Below are positions 41,101 through 53,200 of a DNA stretch of 64,000 nucleotides, one piece after another. The position numbers were made by a program, and so were the translations under genes. Origin of the DNA: Klebsormidium nitens (lineage: Eukaryota > Streptophyta > Klebsormidiophyceae > Klebsormidiales > Klebsormidiaceae); the NCBI GenBank assembly GCA_000708835.1, contig DF237158.1:62001-126000 (forward strand), in the 5' to 3' direction. How positions within the stretch are numbered: the stretch's first letter is position 1; each line of letters begins with the position of its first letter. Below the pieces are notes generated by a model. The model did no database searches and was not told where the DNA came from. It saw nothing but the letters and a program-made list of their open reading frames with translations.

Positions 41101-44100
41101 CCGCGCCACGTTCGACCAGGCGCGCAGCTGCGACCCCGTGCTGGCGGTCCCCTGGGCCTCCATGGCGTGCATGGAAGCAGCGGAGGCGCGCGACGCCAAG
41201 CAGCGGGAGGAGGCGCGGTCCACCGCGCGCCACGCTGTGCAAATGGGTCCCACCGCCACGGGGCAGCTCGGGTACGCGACGCTCGCGGCGGGGCTGGGCC
41301 AGCTGGGCAGCCCCGAGGTGTACATCGCGCTGAGGCAGGCCACGCTGCAGCTGCCGGCGGTGGCGGCGGTGCACAACCTGCTGGGGCTCGCGTGCGAGGC
41401 GCGGGGGCTGCTGCCGCAGGCGGTGGCCAGCCTGGAGAACGCGCGCGCAGTGGGGGCAGCGCAAGGGGCGGGGAAAGAGGAGGAAGAGGGCGTGGCGTTC
41501 AACCTGGCGCGGGTCCTGGCCAGGGCGGGGCGGCATGCGGAGGCGGTGCAAGAGTACGAGAAGTTGCAGAATGCGGGTGAGGGACGGACAGCTTCGGCTG
41601 CAGCAATACTGCGCTTCATCTTGTGAGCATCCAGACAAAGTGAGAGCCGTTTGGTTTCTCAGAATGAGGCTCAGCATCTCGTCACTTTCTGATGATCGCT
41701 TGCGCACCTGGAAAGGCGCCTCTGCTCCAGCAACGTCGTCAACGTCCGCGAGAAGTATGGTTCGAAGCTTGTGGGCCCGTTGCTGAGAGGTGCGTTGCTT
41801 GGCTTTGCCGCAGGAGCGATGCTCCAGGAGTCGTCTGCGCCTGCATGGCGGCAGTACGGCGTGTCCCTCTGGCGCACCGGCCGTACCGACGCTGCGACCG
41901 CGGCGGTGCTGCAGGCCCTCCAGCTGGCACCGCCGCCGCTGCCTGACGAATCGCCTCCCAAGGCGCACACCGCAGCGCTATGCGCACTGGCGTGGATCCA
42001 GTACCAGGCAGCAGGGCCGGCCCAGGCGCTGCAGACGCTGCGGGAGAGCGTGCCCGAGTGCTGGCAGGACACGCAGGTGGGCACGCGGCAGGGGACGATG
42101 CAAGGCGCCTCAAAATGGACGCGACAATGACCTACTGCTGGTACAGTGCAAAAGCCTCCGCAACGAAGAGCGTTTCTGGCTGTCCAACTGGCCTTCATCT
42201 TGACTGTGCAGCTTGCCTTGCTAAAGGTTACGGTCGACGTCCACGAGCATCGGAGCATGTTTCTACTTTCCCCGCAGGTGGGCATGACGGCCCTGGCCCT
42301 GGCCACGCTGGCCCGCGACAACACGATGATCGCGTTCGCCATCAGCAAGTGCCCCGCCCTCTTTGAACACGGCTCCGCCCCCCGCAGCAACCAACTTCTC
42401 AGCTTAGCGCACAGGTGAGAGACGGCGAGATGTCCCAGGAAGACCCGACTATAGTGGTGGCTCTTGACGAAGAAACGAAGGGACGGTGCCAACTTGCAAG
42501 GACAATTATTAAGGAACTTTAGCCAAGGTCGCAGAATGTCTCTGGTGCATGCTGGGTTGACCGATGCTCTTACGTGAAGTGGTATCGAAGATGTTTGCAG
42601 ATGTCTCTGCCGTGCAGAAGTGTGGGATGACAGTAGAGCGAATTAGAAAATATCAACGGCGGCCAAAGTCCTACCCGATCGATGCGTCCCTCGAAGACAC
42701 GTCCTCTGATCGCTGCGCTTTTCGGAACAGAGTGGGATTCGAAGCTGTGCTGGATTCTTCTATGCAGGTTGCAGAAGAACCCTTCGCGCGCCCTCCTCCA
42801 CCTGCGCACGGCTCTCCACTCTTCCCCCGACAGTCTCCGCCTCCGTGCCGCTCTCTCCGAGGCTCTGCGCCTGGACCGTCGCCCCGAGCAGGCCCGCCAG
42901 GTGGTGCAGGGAGCGACGCGCCCAGCGGCGGGCGGGTGGGGAAACTCCGACTCGGTGGAGGAACTAGGGGCGTGTGTGCAGGAGGCTGCCGAGGGCCTCT
43001 TCGCCCTGGGCTGGGCAGCAGAGCGGAGCGAGCAGAACGAACAGTTGTTTCGCGACCTGCAGCGGTGGGTCAAGCTCGATCCGGCGGCCCCCGGTGGCCG
43101 GGCGGTGCTGGCGCTTGCGGCTGCGCTGCGGGCGCAGGGCGGGGAGGGGCCCCAGAGCGGGCGGTGGGAGGCGGTGCACAGGCTCTGCGGGACGGCGCTG
43201 GAGGCGGAGAGGAGAACGACGGAGAGCAACCGTGAGGGAGCCGATGGGGAAACCCGTGTGGCGCTCTTGAGGACGCTGGACGCGGAGGCGTTGTGGCGTT
43301 CGCGGGTGAGAGCGGAGCGCGAGAAGGGCCGGCAGCAAGCACGGCTCCTGCTGGAGGGGGCGCGCGGACAGGAGGAGGAAGGACGCGCGCGCTTGCACTT
43401 GGCGAGGAACCGGCGGACGGCGGGAGTGGAACTGGCGGGCGCGGTAGAGAGCGGGGGCAGCGTGCAAGAGCACCTCGCGCATGCAGCATCCCAGGTGGGG
43501 GCACACAGGCCGTGCCGCCGATCAGGAAGGTGGTTTGCGTCCGACGTCAGCCCTGCATTTGATACAGTTCATTGCTGCTGGTACAATGAGTCTTTCAGGG
43601 TGGCAGCGTATAATCCTCTCCTCGATTTGAGTGTTCAGTGTTAATTCATGCCTGTCTGAGCGGCATCAGCCTATTCGCAGGGGGCGAGCGGCCGCTACGG
43701 AGACGCGCTTCAAACGCTCGAAGCTGCAGAACACGTGGCCGTTCTGTCGGGGCCCGAGCAGCGCTGCTGGGCGACGGCCGTGCGCGTGGCGCGCGCTGAT
43801 GTGCTGCTCAAGAGCGGCGACGCCGAGTCTGCGGCAGCCGTAGCGACGGACGCCGTCGAAGAGGAGCCGGACAACCCGCTCCTGCTGCTGCTGCAGGGTG
43901 AGGCATTGCGTACGAGGCGGGGTCGACTGGTGCCCGCGAACCTGGAGCAATCCTGGTATTGCCATGTCGTCGGTGAAATCTAGGTGTCAAACCCCGAGTA
44001 ATTTATGCGGAAGTGCCCCGCCAATCGCTGAAGGAAGCTGTCTTTATTCTCTTATCAGGCGCGCTGCTGTCACTGGCGGCGGAGGGTGGTTCCGGCGCCG

Positions 44101-44671
44101 AGGCTGCAGCCGCTGCGCGACGCGCACTGTCGCGGGCGGTGCACCTGTTCAAGGGCGGCGGGCGGGGCAGCCCCTGGGCGCACTACCTGCTGGGCCAGGC
44201 GGAGCTGGCGGCCGGCGGCGGCAAAAAGGGCCGCGACAAGTGGGAGGCCGCCACGCTCACCGCCTGCCGCCAATGGCCTCACGGTAAGCTGCGAGCTTGA
44301 GTTAGAAAGTTGTGCAAGTCGTTCAGAGCATTTTGCGGTCTCAAGGAGGGTATCTTCTCCATGCTACAATGCCATTACGTCAAGTCCGACTGGATGTCAG
44401 TTCGTTCCAAGTGAAACGGCGCCAAACAAACGGCTCTGCTTCGACTGCTTGGATGCTCCTCACGTGAATGGCCTAACTGTGTGCAGAGGCCCCGCCGGCG
44501 GAGCTGCTGTTCCAGCTGGCGGAGCTGGCGGCCGCGTCGGAGCGCGTGGGCGGGGCCGGAGTGTGCCAGTACGCGGGCGCGGGGCCCCTGCTGGCCGCGG
44601 AGCAGTGGCGGCGCCGAGCGGTGCACGCGCACCCGGGCTTCAGCGCGTACTGGGCCAGCCTGCGGCACTGA
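35191..44671 (+). CDS. SKI3: Superkiller complex TPR scaffold SKI3 (TTC37)
   Basis: Seventeen exons (35191-35433, 35804-36007, 36304-36628, 36945-37215, 37474-37587, 37821-38337, 38598-38802, 39009-39334, 39612-40219, 40525-40696, 41069-41576, 41814-42076, 42278-42414, 42768-43494, 43681-43897, 44059-44283, 44487-44671) all join in phase to 1748 residues. SKI3 is the tetratricopeptide scaffold that holds SKI2 helicase and SKI8 and feeds mRNA into the cytoplasmic exosome. The N terminus (EFKDAIREARAALKHD, YDALLYIGKAAFSLEEYAQA) is a canonical TPR pair. The central block (CREACQRSPRAYWAWRRVGF, WEALALAYQRLGKFTAALKA) is the most conserved SKI3 region. Further TPR units (for example DASGWADLGTCLN, SAAWINLGQ) run to the C terminus (HAHPGFSAYWASLRH). 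It is longer than Arabidopsis SKI3 (about 1170) and nearer animal TTC37 (about 1560). GC content is high in the exons. No SKI2 or SKI8 gene lies in the window. Confidence 0.93.
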
Positions 44672-47261
44672 CGCGGGAGCCGCTATGGTGGACCAACTGG
44701 GGGCTGCGGTGGGCGCCAAAGTAAGGCAAACCTCTGACCTCTTGTAAACCCTGGTCAAGCGAAATGTAAATCGACTAGCCTCAATTCGATGTGCCAGTGT
44801 TCTTCCGGTGGTAGGCCTCGGCAGGTCCTTATCGTCCAAGTCCTTAATGCGTAGTCCATGATCCGCTTAAAGACGCAGTCCGGCTAGCTTAAGTTGTGTT
44901 GTGGAACCTTTGCGATCGAAAGGGTCCATTCCATAGGTTTATCACGCCTGCTCTTAGGGGCACTTCAGTAGGTTCCGCTGTTCGCCGGCTGGTCCTGACT
45001 AAGGCCAATCTGCTGCTGCTTCAACTCCTGCTCGTCAGCAATGACCTGCTTTTGGGTCCACAGGCTTTTTTCCGTCTCTCGCCTTTCACAGATTTTGACT
45101 TCCGTTTGATGACCCGTTTTCGTCGACCTTTCTGCAGTTTCTGATGGCCGAGCTCTTTGGAGCACGGACAGAGCAGCTTTGTGTTGGAAGGGAGGGTGGG
45201 AACTTACGAGATGAGGGGGGGAAGTCTGCACCTTTGGGGCGGGGAGAACGCAGGCCGTCGATTTTGGATACTTGTTCGAGCGAGATGCTCGAGGAGGTAC
45301 AACGCGCGAAGCGGAAACCCTTAGAGGCGCACAAGATTTCTTAGTTGACCACGGAAACGAGGGCGTCAACATTCAAAGCGATGGCGGCCTTATAATCGCG
45401 TTTGCGGGGTTTGAAAATGTGTCCGAAACGGACACGGCTGATGCGTAAGGGAGAGTCTGCATTTAGTGCGCGAAGGCGTGCCACATGGCAGCTTTGGAGC
45501 CGCCTTGAACCTCAAATGCTTCCTCGTGCCCATAAACGAGGACCGCTCTCTCGAAAATTTGCCAAATGCAACGCACGCGTGCCGACGATAGAGCCGATAA
45601 GTCCGCCTTTGTGATCTTGTTGTGGGATTGCGAGCATAGCTTAGCACGATGGCCGAGCAGGGACTCATTAACCGAGGGTTCGACGGTCCGGTCAGATAGA
45701 ACGCAGGTGGATGCTCAGACATGGACACAACAGTTCCAGACGGTCCCGTCGAAGAAGCATCAGAGAGGAGAAAAAAGGTCTAGTAAGTCAAAACAGAGCC
45801 GCAAGTTAAGATAGCGGAGACAGCAGAGACAGCCACGCACAAGAAAGCGACGGAAGGAAGAAAGTCGAATAGTGCTTGTTTGAAAGACTTCAGTTTGATG
45901 AATCAACGGGGTGCTTTTGCTGAGTCAGCTCTTCTTGATCAAGGTTTGTCTGTCGAGCAGGCAGCAGATTGTTAATTTCTTCCAACGAGGTTTGTGCATT
46001 TCGAACCAATGTGACGGTTCGATCAGATGCGTCACTCAAGCTGTCGAAGGATACAAATATACACCCTTAATTCCTTATCATGCTATGCATCCGTATCAAT
46101 GCATGTAGAAATGAACTTGAAAGTGTGAGTATGAGTCGAGTTCGCCATTGAAGGCTTGTCGATCGCTATTTCGATCCGGACGATTGAAAGTTGCATAAGC
46201 TGATGATGCATGCCGATGTCTGTCACTCAGACTGCAGACGCGATAAGTATGCATGCCGTACGTGAAAGGTCAAGTCCGGTCTGTCGCCTATTTCGCTATA
46301 TAAGGCAATCGAAACATCGGAAAATGATGCAAATGTGAACGGGATGAACTTGTAGCCAGTGTTCCTTGTCACGGAAGGTTACTCGGGTCAACTGGCAAGG
46401 TACCAAACTGTTTGAAAACAATTAGCTTCCGCATTGAAATTTCCTCACCATGCTTTCAGACGCTAACTACATTTAAAGCAACGCGACTGCTAACCCTCTC
46501 CATGCTCGTCGACCTTACCGTAGACTGTACCTAGCTCAAAAAGCTCTTGATAGTTGATTGCGTCCCGAGGAACGCGACTAATGATCGAGCCCCTTCCTGC
46601 AACCCACCGGTAAATGGTGGTCGCCAAACCCTCTTGAATAGAGGGATACTATTCTAACATATGCTCGTATACTGGCTTTTAAAGTCTGCGTGAAGCATTT
46701 CCTCTCGGTACGCTCTGGCCCCACAGCTATTACCAAGAAAATATACCTCTTACCTCTGAGGTTCCAAATTTCTTAATGTCGTCGACTCCTCAGTCACGCC
46801 TCTGAAAGCGACACAGCAAAAGCTCTCGTTGAGAACGAGCAGTCTTCTGTAAGGTACTACGTACTTCGTTCAATTTACCGACGGGTTGATAACTTCTCTA
46901 GACGCTATACTCCGGTATTGTCTTATGTTTTATCAAAGTTTCCTCTACGAGTGATATGAAGGCAAATGAAATCACAGTACCAGTCAATCACCACTGGGCG
47001 TGCCTTGGGGAACGGCTCGCTTGGAGGATTGAACTACCCCATGAAATCTGCAAGCACGTCGATGCGTCCGGCGTCAAGGCTATTCGTGTCAACGAGCAGA
47101 ATGAACGAATCGACCTTTCTCTCATCCGACAGTGTTTTGAGAAAGCTATGCCGAATTCAAGACAAAGGCTTGGAAGACATTGTCCCGAGATGCATTTGGA
47201 AACGTTGCTCAATATCAGCATATGCGCAAGCACAGAGAGGGACATAGAAAACCTGTTGGAC
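44672..47261. other. Convergent intergenic region with one doubtful small ORF
   Basis: About 2.6 kb separates the SKI3 stop from the nuclease stop. The right part (about 45850-47000) is AT-rich with no supported gene. The left part contains a possible two-exon small frame, listed separately. The long plus-strand open frame at 46956-47741 is the antisense shadow of the nuclease Pro-rich tail. Confidence 0.45.
44685..45344 (+). CDS. Possible two-exon small protein just after SKI3
   Basis: An ATG at 44685, only 13 bases after the SKI3 stop, opens MVDQLGAAVGAK and meets a gtaagg donor at 44721. An acceptor (tctgcag) before 45138 continues the frame as FLMAELFGARTEQLC to a stop at 45342-45344, giving 80 residues. 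I do not recognise the protein. The short distance suggests it could instead be a spliced SKI3 3' untranslated region or a second cistron. Confidence is low. Confidence 0.2.
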
Positions 47262-50200
47262 TCAAAGCTGCACCGAAGGCAGAAGGCAGAGTGGTTGCGA
47301 GAGCTTACGGCATGCGTTGTTGAACCATGCGCACGGCTTATTGCCATTCGTGCAGGCATTCTCATTGGGACAGTTGCAAGCGTTGCCACACCCCCCCTTG
47401 GGGTTGGTCGGCACGGGAGTGGGCGTGGCAACTGCGGGGGGAGACGACTTCGCAAGAGGAGGCGGGCTGGCAATCTGAACAGGGGGCGGGCTGGCAATCT
47501 GAACCGGGGGCGGGCTCGCAATCTGAACCGGGGGCGGGCTAGAAATCTGAACCGGGGGCGGGCTAGCATTTTGAACAGGGGGCGGGCTAGCAACCTCAAC
47601 AGGGGGCGGGCTAGCGATCTCGGCAGTCGGCGGGCTAGGGATGGCCACAGGCGGCGGGTTGGCGTTCTCCACAGGTGGCGGGTTAGCGTTAACCACCGGC
47701 GGAGGTTGGCTGTCCGCAGCAGCGGGAGGGGGGTTCACTGAAGCAGGTGGCGGGTTCGCTGCGATGGGGGGGGGGTTAGCGGCAGGGGGAGGGAGGGCAG
47801 AGGACGAGGGCGTGAGAGTCATGCCCAGGATGACCGGGTCGTGGTCGGAGCAGCGGTACATCGAGGTGGGGCTGGCCAGGCCGGTGGGGCTCTGCAGGAA
47901 AAGAGGGTTCGAATTGGAGCCCGAAATATAGATATGAGGAGAACCGAGTTCGTACCACCAGGCACAAGCAGAAGCAATTTCGTCGTTCAGTAATCCTATC
48001 TGATAGTCTGCTAGCGGACTAACATTCAAATTCAACGCCTGCTCAAGGATCTACAGCATCAAAGAGAATTGCATGCGTCTTCAAAGTCGGCGTCTTCAAA
48101 ACCGGCATTGATTGCACAGATTGAAGCACGCAATTTCTCATGGTCATGTCCCTTGTCGGCCATTCCCGCTGGCAGAAAAAAAGTTGCCAAGTACGAAGGC
48201 TGCGAAAAAAACACTTCAAGCGAGACGTTCAAAATCTCACGGCCTCCTTTGCTACTCAGGGAAGGGTAAAGAAAGCTCTAATCGCTAACGCCTTTATCGC
48301 TCACGTCGTAGTGCAGCACGATCGGCTCATCCGCGTTGATGTGGAACTCGGCGACGTCCTGGACCTGCGGCGCGAGAGCGGACGACGCGAGCGCGTGGTC
48401 GAGGTAGCCGCTCTCGCCACCGAAGACGTACGAGTAGGCCAATGGGCCGATCTTGGCGGCGATCATGTTCACGAAACCGCCCGCCTCGAAGGTCTTGATG
48501 GGGTCCTCCTTGGCGTACGCGTTCATGTCTCCCAGCAGCAGGAAGTCTGGGTCGTTACTGCCCGTGGGATCGCTGGCGAGCCACCTCACGATGGCGGCGG
48601 CGGCTCTCTGGCGCGTCAGGTTGCAGTTGCCCTGCACATGCAAAACCGTTGCAAAAGTGAGAGACATATACCCGTAGTCTGAGTACGAATATACCTTTCC
48701 CATCCACATATTTGACTTTGTAACCTGTTGGCCAGAGCGACCCTACGCGAGAAGCTCGTCAGCCTTTTGATGCTGAGTAGCGAGCTCCTATCAACCCCAC
48801 CGTAACTCCACGGAAAGACAAAGGGAACCATCAGATTCACCGGCTCTACAGCTCTTGAAAGAGCACAGGAGCTGCCTCTCGACTTCCAGGTATTTTGCGA
48901 CAACACTGAATTAGAATCCTTATTGATGCCGAAAGATCGGACGCCTTCATTTCGGACACCTCGACTGTTTTACCCGGAGCACGCGTCAGGCAGTGCGTTA
49001 CCTGTCCGTCCTTTTGGTCCGCGTCGCCGGAGCACGCGCTGCCCTTAGATTTGAGATGATTCGCAACCACGGTGATCTTGCCCCCCTGGTTGTCCGCAAA
49101 CGTCTGGGCCACGGACGGCCGCGTGTTGTCGGACGGGAAGGTCGGGTCCACGTTCTTGGTGATGGCACGTGCCGCTCCCACGGGAGTCACGGCGGAAACG
49201 CGGTACATCATACCCACCGTGATCGCATCGCCGCCGACGCACTGCCTGGCGCACTGCAGACGTAGAAAAGAGGTTATATTCAAGGGAGGGCTGTCTCTGC
49301 AAAATGATTGGCATCTGACCAAAGGTGAAAGACACCTGCCGGTGTCAGTAGTACGCAGTCAACGTCTGCCAAGTCGTGTCACTTGGCGGGCAATTTGACC
49401 GCAATAGTTTGAAAGAATCTATTTATTAGGCGTCGAATCCCGTATGTGATGAGTTGATGGTTTGCTGCTGCTTGAAGGAAGCGCCGAAGTGATTTTAAAC
49501 GGCAAGGTTTGAACATAAAACTACAATTCCCACGGTGGCATTTCTTAGAGGCGTGTAATCAGTCCAAAACCTTTCGCAGCATGTAAATAAAATGGCAGAG
49601 CTCACGTTGGGATCCGTGCTGATGATCGAGGGGCTGCCCCCGTCCGGCTGGTTAACCCTGATGAAGGCATACGTTCCAGCCCCCACCGCGTTGTTGACCG
49701 CATTGGTCAGAGTGGCGATAGCACTGCTCGGGCCGAAGCCGTTGTTCTGGAGCTCTTGGAACGCGTAGATGTCCCCGTTCAATGCGGTGATGGCCAACAC
49801 TTCTTTGGCGAGTTGCGTGTCGAATTGCTGTAAAGAGGACAACAGCAACTCGTTTCAGCTGCAGTTTGTGTGCTTCCTTCAGGGAGCTGAGATGGCGAGT
49901 GATGGTGGACATCAAAGTCAGTCGACGGAAAGCACAGGTACGGAGTCGACATTCGATTTTGGTAACAAATGAATTCTGGCACAAATGAGATCTGCTGACT
50001 TTGTGAGACGTCGATTCAGCTTTTCAGATTGTTCACAAACAAACTTTTGCTTTTGAGTATTGAGAAGCTCTGCTCGATCATGAAAACTCAGCTGGTATCT
50101 GAGAGGACTCAAGCTCTTCAATCTGCGAACGGATGAGTTAGCGAGGTTGCAGAAGGAACGGCTTCAAAAAGGATGCCAGACGTTGAGCATATGATGTAAG

Positions 50201-53200
50201 CCACATTACCTGCTGCGTCTTGGCACCGCGGCAGTCGGAGGAGCTGCACCCGTTGGCCTGCAGCTGCGTGAAGAAGTTCTCCAGGTTCATGCCCACCACT
50301 TTGAGGCTGCCCGCGACGGCAGGCCCGGCGGTCGGGCGCGGGTTGGTGCTGGGATCAAAGGTGAGCGCCGCAGAGGACGGGTTGCCAATCGGCTCCACCA
50401 AGTACCCGAAAGAGCTGCCGTAGGACAGGTCGCCATTCAGGGGGCCGGCCAGGGTGTAGCCAACACGGATAGTGTTGCTGTCCGACAGGCCGGGGTACGG
50501 GTACGGGGGCTTCAGCGGCGGGCTGGACCGCGAAGTCAAGCTCGACCCGTCGTCCACGAGAATGGCCTGCGCGTCGTTTGAGGCCGCAACGGCGTTGGCG
50601 GGAGCACCTGCAGGGAATGCCCAAGCACAGTTTATATTCGTTCTGGTCGCCCCCGTGACAGAAGAAATTGGATGCTTTTCGGGAGGTCGTCAACAGCAGC
50701 AACTCCAACCGAAAGAAAAAAAGAGATGCATCCGTGATGCATTCGTTCATTCTGTAACCCCACAATCAAGCCTATGAAAGAATCTCAAGTTCCTCGAAAC
50801 ACTGATGCGAGATGCGGCTCACAAAGAGGTCTGGTTGAACGAGCTGACCCGACCAGAGTGCATGGTAAGGAACGGCGTGACCAATCGACAACTTCGCAGG
50901 TCCAAGTACAAGACTGCAACTCGGAAAATCTGTTCAAAGAGTCACTCACCGGGATCGGCCACCTGCGTGGGCACATAGCGCCTGCCATTCACGGACAGTT
51001 CGATCTCCCCGTAGAAGTCGTCGTTGTAGTTATCCGTCACAGTGAGCGTCTGCAAAGCACGAGATCCTGTCAGGGCCGTTTATGAACGGATACTGTCTTC
51101 CTTTCCAGCACCTTGACAAGAGCAGTGCACGGGCACCGGACTCTTGCCTTGCCCAAAATCTGGTCAGAAATTGATACGGGATGCTGCCAACGAAGACCCT
51201 TCTCATTCGTTGCTCTGTCTAAGCGTCCGTCAGCTGCTGACGAGCTTAAGCGCTGTATCTCCAAATTAGATCCCTTGGTTCAGAATCATTCAGAATCATT
51301 CCCGATCTTAGGTTGTTGTTCGAGTTCTCGGCTGTTACTTTCACAGACAGAGACGTACTTAGAGGAAGTCCAAGAGATGAAAGGATTGATGCTTATGTCC
51401 AACTGCATCCAAACTCCCAACCTTTCCTCAACCGCTCACTCTTACTTAGTACCCCTAGCAAACAAAGATAAAAGACGAGACTCAGAAGATGCAACCTGCG
51501 AGAAAGAGCGGCAGCGCGACACGGGCGGCACATACCTGGGGGAAGTTGACCTGCATGCTCAGGTACTGGCGGAGGTCTGTCGGCAGCGTGACTGGCGAGA
51601 TGGTCGGGGGAGGATTCCCCGAGCTGCAGATGGTGAGTGCGGTCACGGCGTTCATCTCGGGCAGGCCGTTGTAGTTCACGATCGTGCCGGACACCTGGAT
51701 GTAGTCCCCGGGGGCAGTGGCCGGGAAGGTGGCACGGCTCGTGCCGACGAAGTAGACGAAGAGGCCGTTGGACGTGCCCGCGGTGATAGGGTCGGCTTGG
51801 GCCTGCAAGCACAAGAAACAGACACATTAAGTCAGGCATGCGGATTCGTTTTCCTTGCGGACAAAAGCGCCGACAAATACGAGCAGCCGGTTCTTGTTAA
51901 AGGTGAGTTCAAAGGACTGCTCTGAGCCTGCCAGAACCGCTTCAGAACGAAGCGGCAGCCGAAGGACGACCATATGACTGCCGGTGCAGCTCCAAAAACG
52001 GTCTTCAAAAGACCATTCAAACCAAGGGACGGCGAAAGAGTATCCAGCAGATTTGACAACTGAATACTTGTCTCGTAGCGGTCCATCTGAATTTAACGCC
52101 CTCTTTATTGAGAGGGATCTTTCAATATGCGTAACCAATCCCTACCAGACCCCATCCAAAGCGGCGAGTAATGTCCAACTACCCAAACACAAGAGTATTT
52201 CTTTGAACGGCACTCACGTCGGGCGTCTGAATGAAGATCCCGTTGAGGCGGTTAGCTTCGTCGAACTCCCCGGTGACAATCCCCGAGGTAACCACCTGCT
52301 TGTCAGCGATGGCCTGGGCCTGACCGTTCCCGTTGATGGCATAGATGGGCGTCTCTCCGGCAGAGCCGCAAGTGCCCGTGGCTCCTCCAGCCGGGGGAGG
52401 GCTGGAGACGGTCGTGTCAACAGGGGGAGGGTTGCTCGTGCTAAGGGCCGGGGGGGGGCTGGACACCGTGGAACCAACAGGAGTGGGGGGGGACGTGTTA
52501 CCTCCTGTTGGGGCAGTTCCGCGATAGCCTGCAAACAAGAGAGTAACTGATGAGTATTTTTTCTCTTGACTACTCACTTAGCCACTCAATGAAGGCCCCA
52601 CCACCACGTTATCAATCATGAACAGAAACTGTGCTTGAGGCAATTAAAGTGAGGGGTCGAAACGAGAATGACGAGAATCAGTGCACCCAATAGGATTCTT
52701 CTCGCACATGCTTTTGTGACCAACATGTAACCCGCAGATTGCTCCTGTTAAATGGGCATTGCATGGAACACCAAAACTCAGACTACACACATCAAGAAGA
52801 TGAACGGTGGTATCACCTGTTGATGTAAGGAGGCCATCCACCACAAGCTGGCTCGGGAGGTTCCCTGCGCCAATGATCCGCGGGCCTTCAGAGGAGGGGA
52901 CGGCCTGGCCTGCGTACGCTGGGCCAAACGAGTTGGCGGCAGGGCTGGACCACGTGGTGGAGCCCGTGCGCTGGACGGAATATCCCACGGGGGTGCTGCT
53001 CGTCTCGCGTGGGCTCACGGGCGTGCTGCCATGGACAAACGCAGAGAAACATTGCTAGGTGCAAAGTAGACATCATCCCTCAGAAATGAGTTCAGCGAAC
53101 CTTGTTACGAAACTACAGAAACCAGGAAAAACCCATACGAATGTGAAAACGACGAGCAAGTGTAGGATCACCAAGTCCTGGATCAAATTGTGGGGCCGTC

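Noticed and set aside
46956-47741. 261-codon plus-strand open frame rich in NRGRA repeats
   Set aside because: It is the antisense of the nuclease Pro-rich repeat; the repetitive GC-rich units keep several frames open.
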